Source: Sympetrum striolatum (taxonomy: Eukaryota > Arthropoda > Insecta > Odonata > Libellulidae). Taken from it: a DNA stretch of 64,000 bases. Positions 1 to 10,539 of this stretch are shown here, piece after piece. The notes under the pieces were generated by a model that was not told the origin of the DNA, ran no database searches, and was given only the letters and a program-made list of their open reading frames with translations. The stretch covers positions 26,817,393 through 26,881,392 of the forward strand of contig OX388350.1 of assembly GCA_947579665.1 (NCBI GenBank), read 5' to 3'. Both the position numbers and the translations under genes were made by a program. Each line of letters starts with the position of its first letter. The first letter of the stretch is position 1.

Positions 1-910
1 AAGTTTGTGGTTTGATGATAAGAAGTTGAAATGTTTTCGCATTTTTTTGCATTAGTCATGATTCCTAAAGTTTTCCAAGATATACTTATCCATAATTACC
101 GGGAAATAGAAAGGAGTTTAAAAGTAGATGCAGTAGTTTATGTAATCAATTGGATTGAATATTGTTATATTTGGCATTATTTAGATTTTTTTAAACGTGA
201 CGATGTGAAACCGATGAAGGGACATTCTAGTCTGGATAGTAACATTATAAATTGTGGAATGTATTTTTTGTGATAAGAGGATATATGTAGAGTGCATGCT
301 TTGGTGGGGGTACCTGGGAGATGTCTTTTAGTTCTGTCTTTTTGCGGTGTTCGAATACTGTCTGTGGGTAGTGATGTTATTTGTGGAGAATTTGTTTGTA
401 AGTAACGTCTGGTGTGAGGGATTGGGGTTTGAATTAAGTCGTTCGCAGACAATGGTTGAGACTGCCGCCGGAATATATTCTACTTGCAGCGTATTTAATA
501 ATCAATAATAAAATATGTACGATAAAACTACAAAAATTAGCGAAAACGGTTTTATTATAATTTTATTCTAAAATGTATGCCAAAATTACTGAGTACCTCA
601 TCCGAATTTTTTTTTATCTGAAAAGTAATCTAGTGATGTTCATGCTTTCTTCATATCTGCTGATACATATAATTTGAAGCAAACTGCAAAGAAAAAATCT
701 GATGTGGCCAGCACATGACTTTCTCCATATATATAAGATGTAAATATTTATCTACCGCAGTAATTTCGAACTCAATATTCCATCTAAACTTGGAATATGA
801 GTGATTAATATATATAAATATATATTATTATCTTTGACGCCAAAAACATGAATAATAATGTTTTACGGGACATGATCGATGAAAAACGATGAAATTGGCA
901 TTTCGCCCAT
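1..910. other. AT-rich non-coding DNA, nothing recognised
   Basis: No gene, RNA or repeat could be supported here. Short open frames exist on both strands, but none continues across splice-like signals or shows a recognisable domain. The segment ends where a tandem repeat with the phrase gagcgcccacaaagtacat begins. Confidence 0.5.
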
Positions 911-1556
911 AGAGCCCAGAGCGCCCACAAAGTACATAATCAGAAACTTCCGGTTTATCAGTATTTCATGAACAACTCCTACACAATCAGTGATAAAAAA
1001 ATTTGTTTCAACCAAAAGTTATAGTAAATTTTATTTTCTAAAACTTTTATTAATAAAACTATATACCTAAATATCATATTTATGGAGATATTTTGAAAAC
1101 CGGAAATGAGCTTTGAAGAATACAGCTCGACTTCCGGTAAACCGATTTACTCCAAAAACTAATCAACTCTTAAGAAACTAAATAAAGTACTATATATGAA
1201 ATTTGGTGTTGATATAATGCATCGTTTTTAAGTTAGAGCGCCCACAAAGTACATAACGGCTACTTCCGGTTTATCGGTATTTCACGAATAACTCCTAATC
1301 AACCGGTGATACAAAAATATGTTAAATACAAAAGTTATAGTAAATTACATTATCTAAAACTTTTATAAGGAATACAATGCACGTATATATCATATTTATG
1401 GAGATATTTTGAAAACCGGAAATGAGCTATAATGAATGAAGCTCGACTTCCGGTCAACCGATTTACTCCAAAAACTAATCAACTCTGACAGCACACACTA
1501 CAGTACTATATACGAAGTTTGGTATTAATACGACCAATAGTTTTCACGATAGAGCG
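911..1556 (+). repeat. Tandem dimer, unit about 320 bp
   Basis: The phrase gagcgcccacaaagtacat starts two consecutive units, near 917 and 1235, and a third partial gagcgcccac occurs near 1552. Inside each unit the same landmarks recur in order: cttccggtttatc, aaaagttatagtaaatt, atttatggagatattttg, aaaccggaaatgagct, cgacttccggt and gatttactccaaaaac. The units are clearly diverged from each other. The cttccggtttatc and cgacttccggt phrases are partly reverse-complementary, so a transcript or single strand could fold within each unit. The block runs straight into a (CA)n tract. It could be an internal repeat of a DNA transposon or a small satellite; no coding content is seen. Confidence 0.8.
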
Positions 1557-1563
1557 CCCACTA

Positions 1564-1581
1564 ACACACACACACATACAG

Positions 1582-1649
<68 letters not shown>

Positions 1650-1652
1650 ACA
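1564..1652. repeat. (CA)n microsatellite
   Basis: An almost uninterrupted run of CA dinucleotides with a few cata and caga interruptions. The valine/cysteine-rich open frame on the minus strand here is simply the translation of the repeat. Confidence 0.97.
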
Positions 1653-1659
1653 GACATCA

Positions 1660-1785
1660 TTCCGAAAATAGTCAAAACGTGTTCTAGGGACCCCAAAACA
1701 TGTATTTCCGTTGAAATCTCGAAGTCGAATTTTTTCATGAAAACAATACTTTCTCTATACTTCATATATAATGAGAAAGTAAAAA
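1660..1785. repeat. Probable mobile-element end with a 9-bp-stem hairpin
   Basis: After the CA tract come the phrases ctagggaccccaaaacatg and tttccgttgaaatctcgaa, then a hairpin at 1747-1781 with arms tactttctc and gagaaagta around a 17-bp AT-rich loop. Together with the 911-1556 dimer this looks like one end of a non-autonomous DNA element. I could not find the opposite terminus with confidence. Confidence 0.4.
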
Positions 1786-2471
1786 GGTATTTCCGAGAAT
1801 CACAATATTCCTCTCATGATATGATATTGATTTCGATCAACGGTTCTTATGTCAGGAATGAAAACATTATTTTTGGCATGTTTCCTTGCTCATCCTTCAC
1901 TGTTTTCTCTCGCTATTTGAGTCTTTTGAGGTTTTCTCGAATAGCTAAATATTTAAAATAGCAGGCTCGAAATATTTCACAGTTCCCAGCTTATCTATAA
2001 AATAATTTTATGTTTTCTATCCTATCCTCGGAGGTTTATAATTTCATAGAATGAGGCGAGAGTTTAATCTATTATCGTCAAGGGTTTATAGCTTTACACG
2101 TATACCATATCGTGTAAACAGTTTAACATCTTTTAAATCTTTTATGACTGCATCAAATCTGGTATATACTCGGAATTTTGGGAGGTATAATCTGATAATG
2201 TTAACGTTCGCTTCCTTTAACAATAGAGTTGCTTTTATATTCTTAGTCTCCCTGAGGTTTGACGTCATATTGACAGGACACGATACAGGAAATCTGACAC
2301 TCTCTCTAAAGTAAACAACTATTCTGCATTATTGGGTTCTCTTGCAGGAATTGAATTTAAATATTGACACAAACTGCGGAATATACTTTTATAGACATGG
2401 TTTTTCTATAATTTATAGATATAAAATGGGATTTGAAGAACTCCTATGCGGGAATATTTAAGCAGGAGCAT
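1786..2471. other. Non-coding DNA, nothing recognised
   Basis: AT-rich sequence with short frames on both strands that shadow one another. No splice-bounded exon, RNA gene or repeat was recognised. Confidence 0.4.
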
Positions 2472-2670
2472 CTACTACTACGTTCAAAAAGTTCAACTTA
2501 TTTTTTCCCGCGAAAACGCCAAGCAGGAGAAATGTAAAATCTGATGGTAGATAGCGCATCATATTGTTGGTACAGCTACCTACCTATCCACTGCTAGAAT
2601 ATTACATTTCTCCTGCTATGCGTCTTCGCGGGTAAAAATAAGTTCGGGAACTTCTTGAACGTAATAGTAT
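2472..2670. mobile_element. MITE, mariner-like, about 200 bp (copy 1)
   Basis: Long terminal inverted repeats enclose a short centre. The left arm begins tactactacgttcaaaaag and continues through cgcgaaaacgcc and caggagaaatgtaaaat. The right arm is its near-complement, ending cttgaacgtaatagta. A second copy lies at 41010-41220 with its centre in the opposite orientation. Tips starting and ending with TA fit insertion at a TA dinucleotide, which is known for Tc1/mariner elements; the superfamily is an inference from that and from the TIR length. It carries no transposase and would depend on an autonomous relative. Confidence 0.85.
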
Positions 2671-2671
2671 G

Positions 2672-4380
2672 GGGTATAGTCATATTAAAAGCGATATTGA
2701 CAATGAAAAATGCCCAATTTTCATGCATTTCTTATCTGGATAATATAATAAAAATAAGTTAGTTTAAAACTATAATTAGATTAAAATAGATGTGATTATT
2801 AGGTCTTCCTATTATTTATGAACATTAAATGAGACTGTATGAACTCCTAAATCGTAAGATTACTGGAATCTATGGATATACTTATGGACACGACTAAATC
2901 AATGCTAATTGATTAATATTTGAAATTCACCCATTTTGCACATGGCTCAGTATGAAGTTTGTAGAGGACTATACTAGCAAATGGGTCCGCGGGAATTTAA
3001 AAGCTTCCCTTAGTAGCGTAGACGAGTCTTTTTGGTCGAATCTTCGCAAGGGATTCTATCGCGGTTCCATAGCATTGTAAGAAAGGCCAGGAGAAGGAGG
3101 AATCGGCGTTAATTAACTTCATACGTTTGGGAATGAGCATTCCGTGTACCTCCCGTGCAGTCTCCCTGCATAATTAAAGCATTCGCGGCCACAGGAGGAA
3201 TGACACTATTAATACGGGAGAAAGTTCCTCTTAGGACGCTTTCGACGCTGTATATCCAGTAGATTAAATACACGTTCCCGTGAGTTACACTCTCTCGATC
3301 TCCGGTGCGGAAAGCTCGCGATGCGTGAAGAGTCACGCGCCAACAAATTTTCAGCGGTTATTAACGTCTGTGAGACGAACGCCACCGTATCTTAAAGTTC
3401 GATATTTTTAGCGCATCTTCTGACTTTTCAATACAGGACGTCAAATCAGAAGATTCCTGTGATATTCTGTGTTATTTAAGAATTCCCGCGTCGTATTCAA
3501 ACCGAGTTTATGTAAATGTCTATCGATACACTTATTTCGTAGTTGAATTTGCGCTAGTATGGAATTATCTCTCACGCTATTTTCCTATCGGCGATGGACC
3601 GATTATATACTAAAATATTTTGTTCTACTTTTGTTTTTCTCTACGTTTACCATTATGGAAATCCATAAAATCATTTATATTGTATATAAAATAACCATAC
3701 TGATACACTATGAAATAGGAAATCAAGTTTTCAACAAATTACCATTTTAACTTGTGAAAAAGACTGAAACTTTTATAGTATTTTGATGGATCGAAAAAAA
3801 GAATGACTGAAAAACTTTACTATTAGATTACAAAATTATATTTACCATAAAGGATTCTTAGATTGGACTTCTTAATCTGTTCTTTGTGTAATGAATGATT
3901 ATTTTCTTATGTTTATAAAGCATTATTTTTATGTATTTATGGTCGTATCATTTACGATATTTATACTTGGTGAAAAAGTTTTCATAAAAATAGATGATTA
4001 GTTAACAATATGATTTTCTTCACATAATTTTTCTTTTATATATGATGATGAATTGTTGTGTCTACTATATTGATGCTGTATGATTTTACAGAAATATGTA
4101 AAAGTTTCTGTGGTGTCATGGATGACATCGTCAGTATTTTGACTGTATACTTTTGGATAGCATAATATGCCAATAAAAACTTATAATATTATTATTATTA
4201 CTATTTGGTTGGAAGACCTTTGGAAATCTTAACTTTAAACAAAATCCTGAATGATATTGTGATGCTCGAATGCCAAAAAAAAAAACTAACTACAGAAATT
4301 CGTTTGCCTTTTAATCCATAAGACGTCACCCCTGATTTAGGTTTACAATATTTACGTTAGTTAGTTATTTTAACATAATT
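2672..4380. other. Non-coding DNA with a CpG-richer patch near 3000-3400
   Basis: The stretch is mostly AT-rich. A patch at about 2985-3420 has noticeably more CpG (phrases such as ccgcgggaatt and cgatgcgtgaagagtcacg). A phrase around 3189-3235 (cacaggaggaatgacac, then attaatacgggag) returns in diverged form near 4944-4990. No coding exon is supported. Confidence 0.4.
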
Positions 4381-4404
4381 TAAAGAAACATGTATTTATA
4401 CAGT

Positions 4405-4660
4405 ACAGGTTATTCTACAGTACATCTACCTCTACATTAATACCCTGCAAGCCGCCTTTCGGCCTGTGGTAGGGGGTGTAAACACCAGTGGAATGTAAAC
4501 TACTTCCTTATTCGGTTATTGTCGCGTATCGTTCGCGGGAAGAATGAATTTTTAAAGCGATTCGTCCTAGCATCTATTTCTCTTAACATACGTTCATTAT
4601 CGGATCGACCGAGGTAGCCGGGGGGTTGCATGATACCGATTGTATCTTCCGAAAATGTAG
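4405..4660. repeat. Dispersed repeat fragment of a widespread insect type
   Basis: The order of phrases ctacattaataccctgcaag, ccgcctttcggcctgtggta, gggggtg, cgtatcgttcgcgggaag, ctatttctcttaacata and gatcgaccgaggtagcc resembles a retroelement tail that I recall as very common in insect genomes and transcripts (the 'ccctgcaagccacc...tggcggagggta' type). I recognise the pattern from memory and cannot name the clade. It appears 5'-truncated and diverged, with no open frame. Confidence 0.55.
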
Positions 4661-4664
4661 TTAT

Positions 4665-6334
4665 ACAGTAAGGTATAATATAGATGAGTTTGTTGATATA
4701 AAATATAGAATATTTAAGCCACGTTAGTAATGATTCAGTTGTTCAGATTCTATTTGAGTAATGTAGTACCTTCCACTAAGGTATGTTCTACTGACTTATT
4801 TCTACATTCACAAGAGAAACGAAGCTTCTCCTTACATTAATTTCCAAAATGGATACTTCTCGGGTCAATGCAATGACATTTAATCTTCTCGCCCACGAAA
4901 AAAAATATACGATGACCTCTTCGAATAATTGAAGTATGTGCTGCCACAGGAAGGACAATATTAATACGGGAGGGAGATGGGTTGTCCCCTTCAGCTAGGC
5001 CAAAAAATTAAATTCAAATTTTGAATATTTCTTTTTCCCATCACTACGTCATTTTTAATCAGACGTTTAATTTATCGAATCGAGCCGTTTCCGGTCCAAG
5101 GAGTCTCATTACATTAAGGTCAGCCCGCAGGGGGTACACAATCTCTCCGAGATCCAAATATTGCCCTTGGGGCAGATGCTGGAAGTACCTGATCTAGGGC
5201 ACTGCAGATACGTTCAATGGCCATTTCGAATAGCGAAATTTCTCTTCCTGCAACGGGTTCTATTTCAGTGGGGATCTTCAAGGCAAACAAATACGGGCCA
5301 AACAACAAGAGCAAGAATGCAACGAGGCCTCGCGTATTTTCCCTCGCTGCAATATTTCAGAGTAAGATCGACGTAAATAAACACAGCTTTTATCCCAAAA
5401 CCCGAATGCAAATAGGCAAGGAGACCACGGGGAATTTCTGGAATGGAAGCGCCTTCTTTTTAAGATTACTATTTTGAAATGGGTAATGTTTGTGGGTTCT
5501 TCGCCTACGTAGGGAATCAAATTACCGAGGATAGAGACATTATCGCATATTTATGACTCCGGATTCAACTTAAATGCATCGGTAATTGGACGTTCTATTG
5601 GTTATAATCAATAAAAACATAATTGTGGTGGGAATAACTATGCAAAGTAAAAATTGCTTAGTTATTTCCAACATAATGCAGTTTCACCAAGTAACTGCTT
5701 CTACAATAAAGAAATTATAAGTATTTTTGGTTTTCTCTTACTGAGGTCATTCAATGTCCTAATAACAAAGTCCTTTATCTAATAAAGTAAGAGAGTCCTT
5801 TATCTATAAATTTAAATTTACCAATGGTTGAGATAGCGCTCAGTTTATATTTCTGTTTTATATGTTTTAAATTTACTATTTAATTTTGAAACTGACGGTG
5901 AAAATTATGTTGATAAGAATCCCATAGTAAATTGGTTCAAGGAATGTTATACCGATATACATAAATGCTAGAGATTTAAACTTTGTCCATATTCTCATAT
6001 AGCTTAATTCATCAGTTAAAATATGACGGATTATTTTAATTTTCCTTTTCTAAGAATTGCCTAATTTAAGGTTTTATATGAAGATGCCAACTGTCAACGC
6101 AAAGTAATTATAAAACTGAAATCATAATTATTTCCTGACTCGTAAATATATGTTTTACTTTTAAATTTTAAATAATAATTCCTTATTACTTTTATTCTTT
6201 TAATCTAATATATTAAGATGGTTCTCATGATAAATATTATACTTAAAGACTTTAAAAATATAACGAATGAGACAGCTCAGATATAAACCAACTGTTTCTG
6301 AATATGCTGTAGGGAAAATACGTTTCACTACAAG
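4665..6334. other. Non-coding DNA, CpG-richer patch 5040-5480
   Basis: The segment around 5040-5480 is CpG-richer and is open in several overlapping frames on both strands, which is what balanced composition without a gene would give. The rest is AT-rich with nothing recognised. Near 5771-5805 the phrase tcctttatctaataaag is partly repeated in tandem. Confidence 0.4.
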
Positions 6335-6457
6335 ATGGAGTCTATTATGAAACACGAAACGGATTTTTTCTGCTTACTCTTATTTGTCTTTAATGTTTGT
6401 TCTTGCAATATTAAGCTATGTTCGATTTTATTTGACCATCATTTCCTCTTTTTACAG

Positions 6458-6559
6458 GTATGTGATGCACTTCCAGTTGACACTAGTCACTTGCTGAGTA
6501 ATTCTCCTCTAATTGTTGTCTGCCCTAACATCTACTGCTGGGCATCAGACAAAGATGCG
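6458..6559 (+). CDS. Candidate internal coding exon, 34 codons, unknown protein
   Basis: The segment is bounded by a pyrimidine-rich tract ending ttttacag (acceptor AG at 6456-6457) and by a consensus donor gtaagt at 6560. It is 102 bp, exactly 34 codons. It is open in one frame only (phase 0 to phase 0); the other two forward frames hit stops within it. The peptide begins VCDALPVDTSHLL and ends YCWASDKDA, with three cysteines at exon residues 2, 22 and 27 and a hydrophobic centre (PLIVV). I do not recognise the family. Upstream and downstream exons are not visible nearby, so the introns would be long. A chance combination of splice-like signals and an open frame remains possible. Confidence 0.45.
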
Positions 6560-8905
6560 GTAAGTTTTCTTTTGTGGTAGTATGGGATTTTTCCTTCAAT
6601 GTTGAAATTTAAAGCTTTCTAGGAACCTTTCGTAGTTATAAAATTTTAATTATCAAACGTGTTTGTAAAGAAGAATTTCTTAGAGACTCTATCATGATAT
6701 CATTATTTGTGAGTAGAACGTGAAGTATATTTCGTTCATGGAGGCGTATATATTAAATATTACCTTATTTATATACGTTGGAATATTTCCTTCGCTTGTC
6801 TTTTCATCTCATGGTGTAGGATTTTTCATATTTTCTGAAAAATGTTAGTTTTTATCGAGAATTTTTCTCTACTTTCCTAAATGGAGAGTTATTAAGTAAT
6901 ATTTAATAAGTTACTTCCTATTTTTAAAACGATGTTTAGAATCGTTAATTGTTTTAATGAAAGAATTTCCGAGTTATCATAGACATTTTTGAAACTGATC
7001 CAGTATATATTTTATCTCTAGAATTTAGAGGAGGAGGAATAACTAAACGATTTCTGAATTTTTACTTCGACTTCATGCATTTCAATGCATTAATTGCGAG
7101 GAAACAGGAGAAAATTATACTTTTTCCTATAATTACGTATTTAATCATTGAATATGCTAAAGGAACGCGTTTACATATAACTGTCATAACCGGAATCAGT
7201 CATTCATGAATATAATTAGGCGCTCATTTTCCAAACAAGGAAATTCGGCACTACATATGAACCTGGGTTGAAATTTCCCGTTTCCGCATTTACCTTTGTT
7301 TTTTTAATACATAAGTGCTTTCAATCAGCTTTAGACAACATCAATATGTACATAATTCAAAATATATCACATAATTTCACGTGCAATAAATTATTTACCA
7401 ATAGGATCCTGAAATTTTTTCGATTATGGTTAAAATGGATTGGGCAATCTCGATTATTGAATTTACATTCACTCACAGCTACATGATCACAAACATGATA
7501 TCTTTTGGTAATTAATTCATGGTAATTTAATCGACCAATTTCATCGTTGGTGCCAAGATAGTAAACAATTCATCTGTTAGCCTAATGTATTAAGATATTC
7601 CATATTATTTAAATTACAAATATGGCTTCGGGGACTATCCAAAATCTGAGAGCATATCATACCGAAATACATAGTCGTATTTCTATCCTTGTGGTGATTA
7701 AAGTCCATTCAATTAGAATCCATAAGGTTTTAAATCCCCGTGTCAAAATATTAAAAATGAAAGAGAAAACCCATGAATTTCTGAGAAAATATTAATATAA
7801 AGGTTATCTTATTTAAACTTTTAAATCTTTAACTAATCAAAATCTGTACAAAATTTACCACTGTTTTATGTGCAGTCGAACGTTTTTTATGTCATGAAAT
7901 TCGAGCAATTAGTCCATAAATAATATAAATATACATATTAAATAATTCTTAATTATTGTTCCTAAGTTTTTAAATTTTATTTAAAAAACGTTTTTATTTT
8001 AAAATTATCATTTTAATTTATTTTTAACTAAGAATTTTATTTAAATTTAATTTAATATTTTAATTTATTATTTTATATAAAGTAGAACTATTTCTATATA
8101 GAACTAGAAATTTTGAAAGTAGATCTATGTTTTTTATTTTGATATCTACCTTATTCTAAGCAAATTCAAATCAATGACGGCTCATTCCATAAATACTATA
8201 CTGAAATTAATAAAAATAAAGCGTATTTGATTCTGGCGAGATTAAGAAAATTCAGTCTCTTCTTACGTCTAACTCTTAATTTAGGGAAACAGGAGGGAAA
8301 AACTGGATGCCTTAAAAAAAATTTCGGCATATAGACCCCGCTTTCTGAGATTTAAATCAGGCGTGTAAAGGTAAAATACTATTCAGGGATATATGTCGAG
8401 AAGATTCATACTCATGAATAATTGGCCGAGAGATGTTGGACAGGAATATTAATATTCAATGATTTCATCTTGCTACAGAATAGAAGGGTTACTTCTGACT
8501 ACATAATAACCTTGAAGGAAATTTGTAGGGGGAAATCGCCGGTCATAGCGAAGTCACGCAGTGAGTACCGTGGCGTTGTTAATGCTAAAGATGGGTACTC
8601 CTTGCCGGAGATAAAGAGGCTCCTTCCTCTCGAGTGAATTTCGCCGCCTCTTTTACGCCGTTCGCATTTTACGGCCGAGATATGAAAACCCTCCTCAACT
8701 CTAAAGAGATAAACCCGAGGTTAATGAAGGCGAGTGTCGATGAACTTGAGCCACTCACAACTCCTTCCTCAGGAATAAAACCTTCTCAACTGAATAATTA
8801 CTAATCTTTAACGTGTCGGAGTTTTATCGCCGGAATGAGTTATGTCGACGGGAAAAATTAAATGTTCTTAGTTTATGAATGTTATTCCGGGGACATGGAA
8901 AGGCT
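6560..8905. other. Possible intron / non-coding DNA
   Basis: If the 6458-6559 exon is real, this begins its downstream intron. The stretch is AT-rich to about 8500, then CpG-richer at 8520-8900 (phrases such as gtcacgcagtgagtaccgtgg). I found no second exon, RNA gene or repeat I can support. Confidence 0.35.
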
Positions 8906-8907
8906 TG

Positions 8908-9215
8908 CTCCGAGAAGAATTTTTTCCTTCTTCGAGGATCCTAATTCGTTAGCATATTAAAGAGATTACAATTTATGTACCAATTATTAGTTTGGGAAAC
9001 AAAATTTACATCTTAAGTGAGCATTTTCACAGCATCTGAAGGGAGAAGAATTTTTCGTACTCGAAGTTTCATTTGGAAAGGGTCTTATTCTTAATCAAAT
9101 TAATAAAATTGTTATTTTATGTACCATGTACTAATTTAAAAAACGAATTTTACATTTTTATTGAAGATATCATGAGAAGCATCTAAATTCATGAGAATGA
9201 CAATGAAGTTTGATC
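8908..9215 (+). repeat. Diverged tandem dimer, unit about 140 bp
   Basis: The phrase order gagaagaatttttt, then an AT-rich stretch, then tttatgtaccaattattag, then acaaaatttacat and agcatctgaa occurs once from about 8910. It returns from about 9048 as gagaagaatttttcgtactc, ttttatgtaccatgtactaa, acgaattttacat and agcatctaaa. The copies are strongly diverged, so this is an old local duplication of non-coding DNA. Confidence 0.6.
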
Positions 9216-9219
9216 ACAT

Positions 9220-9815
9220 ATATTTATAAAGCCCATTTTAGAACCTTCTTTGTTAGTTGTACCTCATTTCCGATAAGTCAAGAGTTTTCAGTGGTATTAT
9301 AAAACCTCCATGAAGTCGTCTTCTTATGATTTCTCACTGCAGATAAATTGATGCGTAAATTGTGAAAATAACCTCAATTTGCAAGGCATAATTTATCTTG
9401 CAGAACAAATCAGTAGTTGCCTCGAGTTACTTGAATTTATATTTGAAGCTGGCTTAAGACTACTAATTAAGAAACTCTGTGCGTGATAGATGATTAGGGA
9501 ATGTAAGGAGTAATTCTATCAACGATAATCAGGTTTGAACATCGTCCGAGAGGATATTTAAGACACCGTTTAGTCGACAGAATCTATCGCTTGAATTTTG
9601 AAGCGAGAGACACGCGGTCGCGTTCACAAGGCACGCAGTAGCTCTGGAAGTTCTTATAGTTTTGCGCGTATTCTACCAAATGAAATGTCATGATAAAGTA
9701 ATTCGAAAATTGTTTAACCAGTTTTATGTGTTCTTGTAGCAGTAGTGGAATATTTGAAGTAAAGTCGTAAGACCTGCCAAACCAAACAACCATTACTCTC
9801 AAATTCTTTCCTTCA
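9220..9815. other. Non-coding DNA, nothing recognised
   Basis: No supported exon, RNA gene or repeat. The minus-strand open frame at 9584-9802 has no recognisable domain and abuts a SINE. Confidence 0.4.
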
Positions 9816-9895
9816 AAAATTCGAACCCGGGACCGCTTTCACCAATGGCAAACGCGCTGTCCACATGACTATCCGGGAGCCTACGTTGGTTCACC
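9815..9895 (-). repeat. tRNA-derived SINE fragment
   Basis: Read on the minus strand this is tRNA-like: ggctcccggatagtcatgtg, then gacagcgcgtttgcc, a loop, then gaaagcggtcccgggttcga. The B box ggttcgaattt has a degraded right half and the A-box region (atagtcatgtgg) is only loosely matched. Acceptor-stem pairing is absent, so it is not a functional tRNA gene. A relative of the same family lies at 22905-22986 on the same strand. Such pol III-promoted heads are typical of tRNA-derived SINEs. Confidence 0.7.
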
Positions 9896-10067
9896 TTATC
9901 GCATTAACGCACCAGTTTTTTCTTTTTCCCCTATGAATTAGGTAACTTGCCTGTAGCGTTTTAAAAATTCCCCACAGCTCCCTAAATCCTTTTTCTATAC
10001 GGTTTGTACTTCATAATTTATCGGTATCATCGAGATTAATGGATGCGAAATATCAGACTTTTCTGAT

Positions 10068-10537
10068 ATTAATATTATTATTAGGGTCTTTATTATGCGA
10101 GATTGAGACTAAAAAGTCTCCTCTTCCATCTAACCTGTCGTTAAGTTGTTACATTATTATAAGTATATTACATGTATCAATGAAACTTAGAGGAAAATAG
10201 AAGAAAATGTAAGAAGGGATTGCGGATGTAAAAAAACCTAAGAAAAGCTTAAGAAAAAATATCCGCTGCAGGAAAACACCCACAAAGAAGGGGGGTGTGA
10301 AAAACCTGCGCAAACCTACCGATAGCAAAAACTAAAAGACATTAAAGAAAACAATGTACATATAACCTGGAAAATTACAAAAAGTGTTAGAGACATATTA
10401 TCAAGACTAATAATGAAAGTCAATAAAAAATGAAATGGAGAGAATACAGTAAGTAGATACATACACTTGTGATAAAAATATGACTGAACTAGAAAAAAAA
10501 ACAAAATAAAACACGATCAATCTAAAAATAACGCTCT
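10068..10537 (-). repeat. LINE-tail / SINE-like repeat, about 465 bp (copy 1)
   Basis: In minus-strand sense the element ends gactttttagtctcaatctc, then ataataaagaccc and an AAT/TAA-rich tail. It contains the stem gagactaaaaagtctc (10108-10123), a conserved phrase ggtttgcgcaggtttttcac and gtgttttcctgcagcgg. A copy at 50690-51154 starts and ends at the same places, so the family has defined ends near 455-465 bp rather than random 5' truncation. The (TAA)n-like tail preceded by aataaa is what I-type non-LTR retrotransposons and their SINE partners show; that assignment is an inference. There is no ORF. Confidence 0.75.
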
Positions 10538-10539
10538 GA

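Noticed and set aside
1544..1765. Valine/cysteine-rich ORF on the minus strand
   Set aside because: It is the translation of the (CA)n microsatellite.
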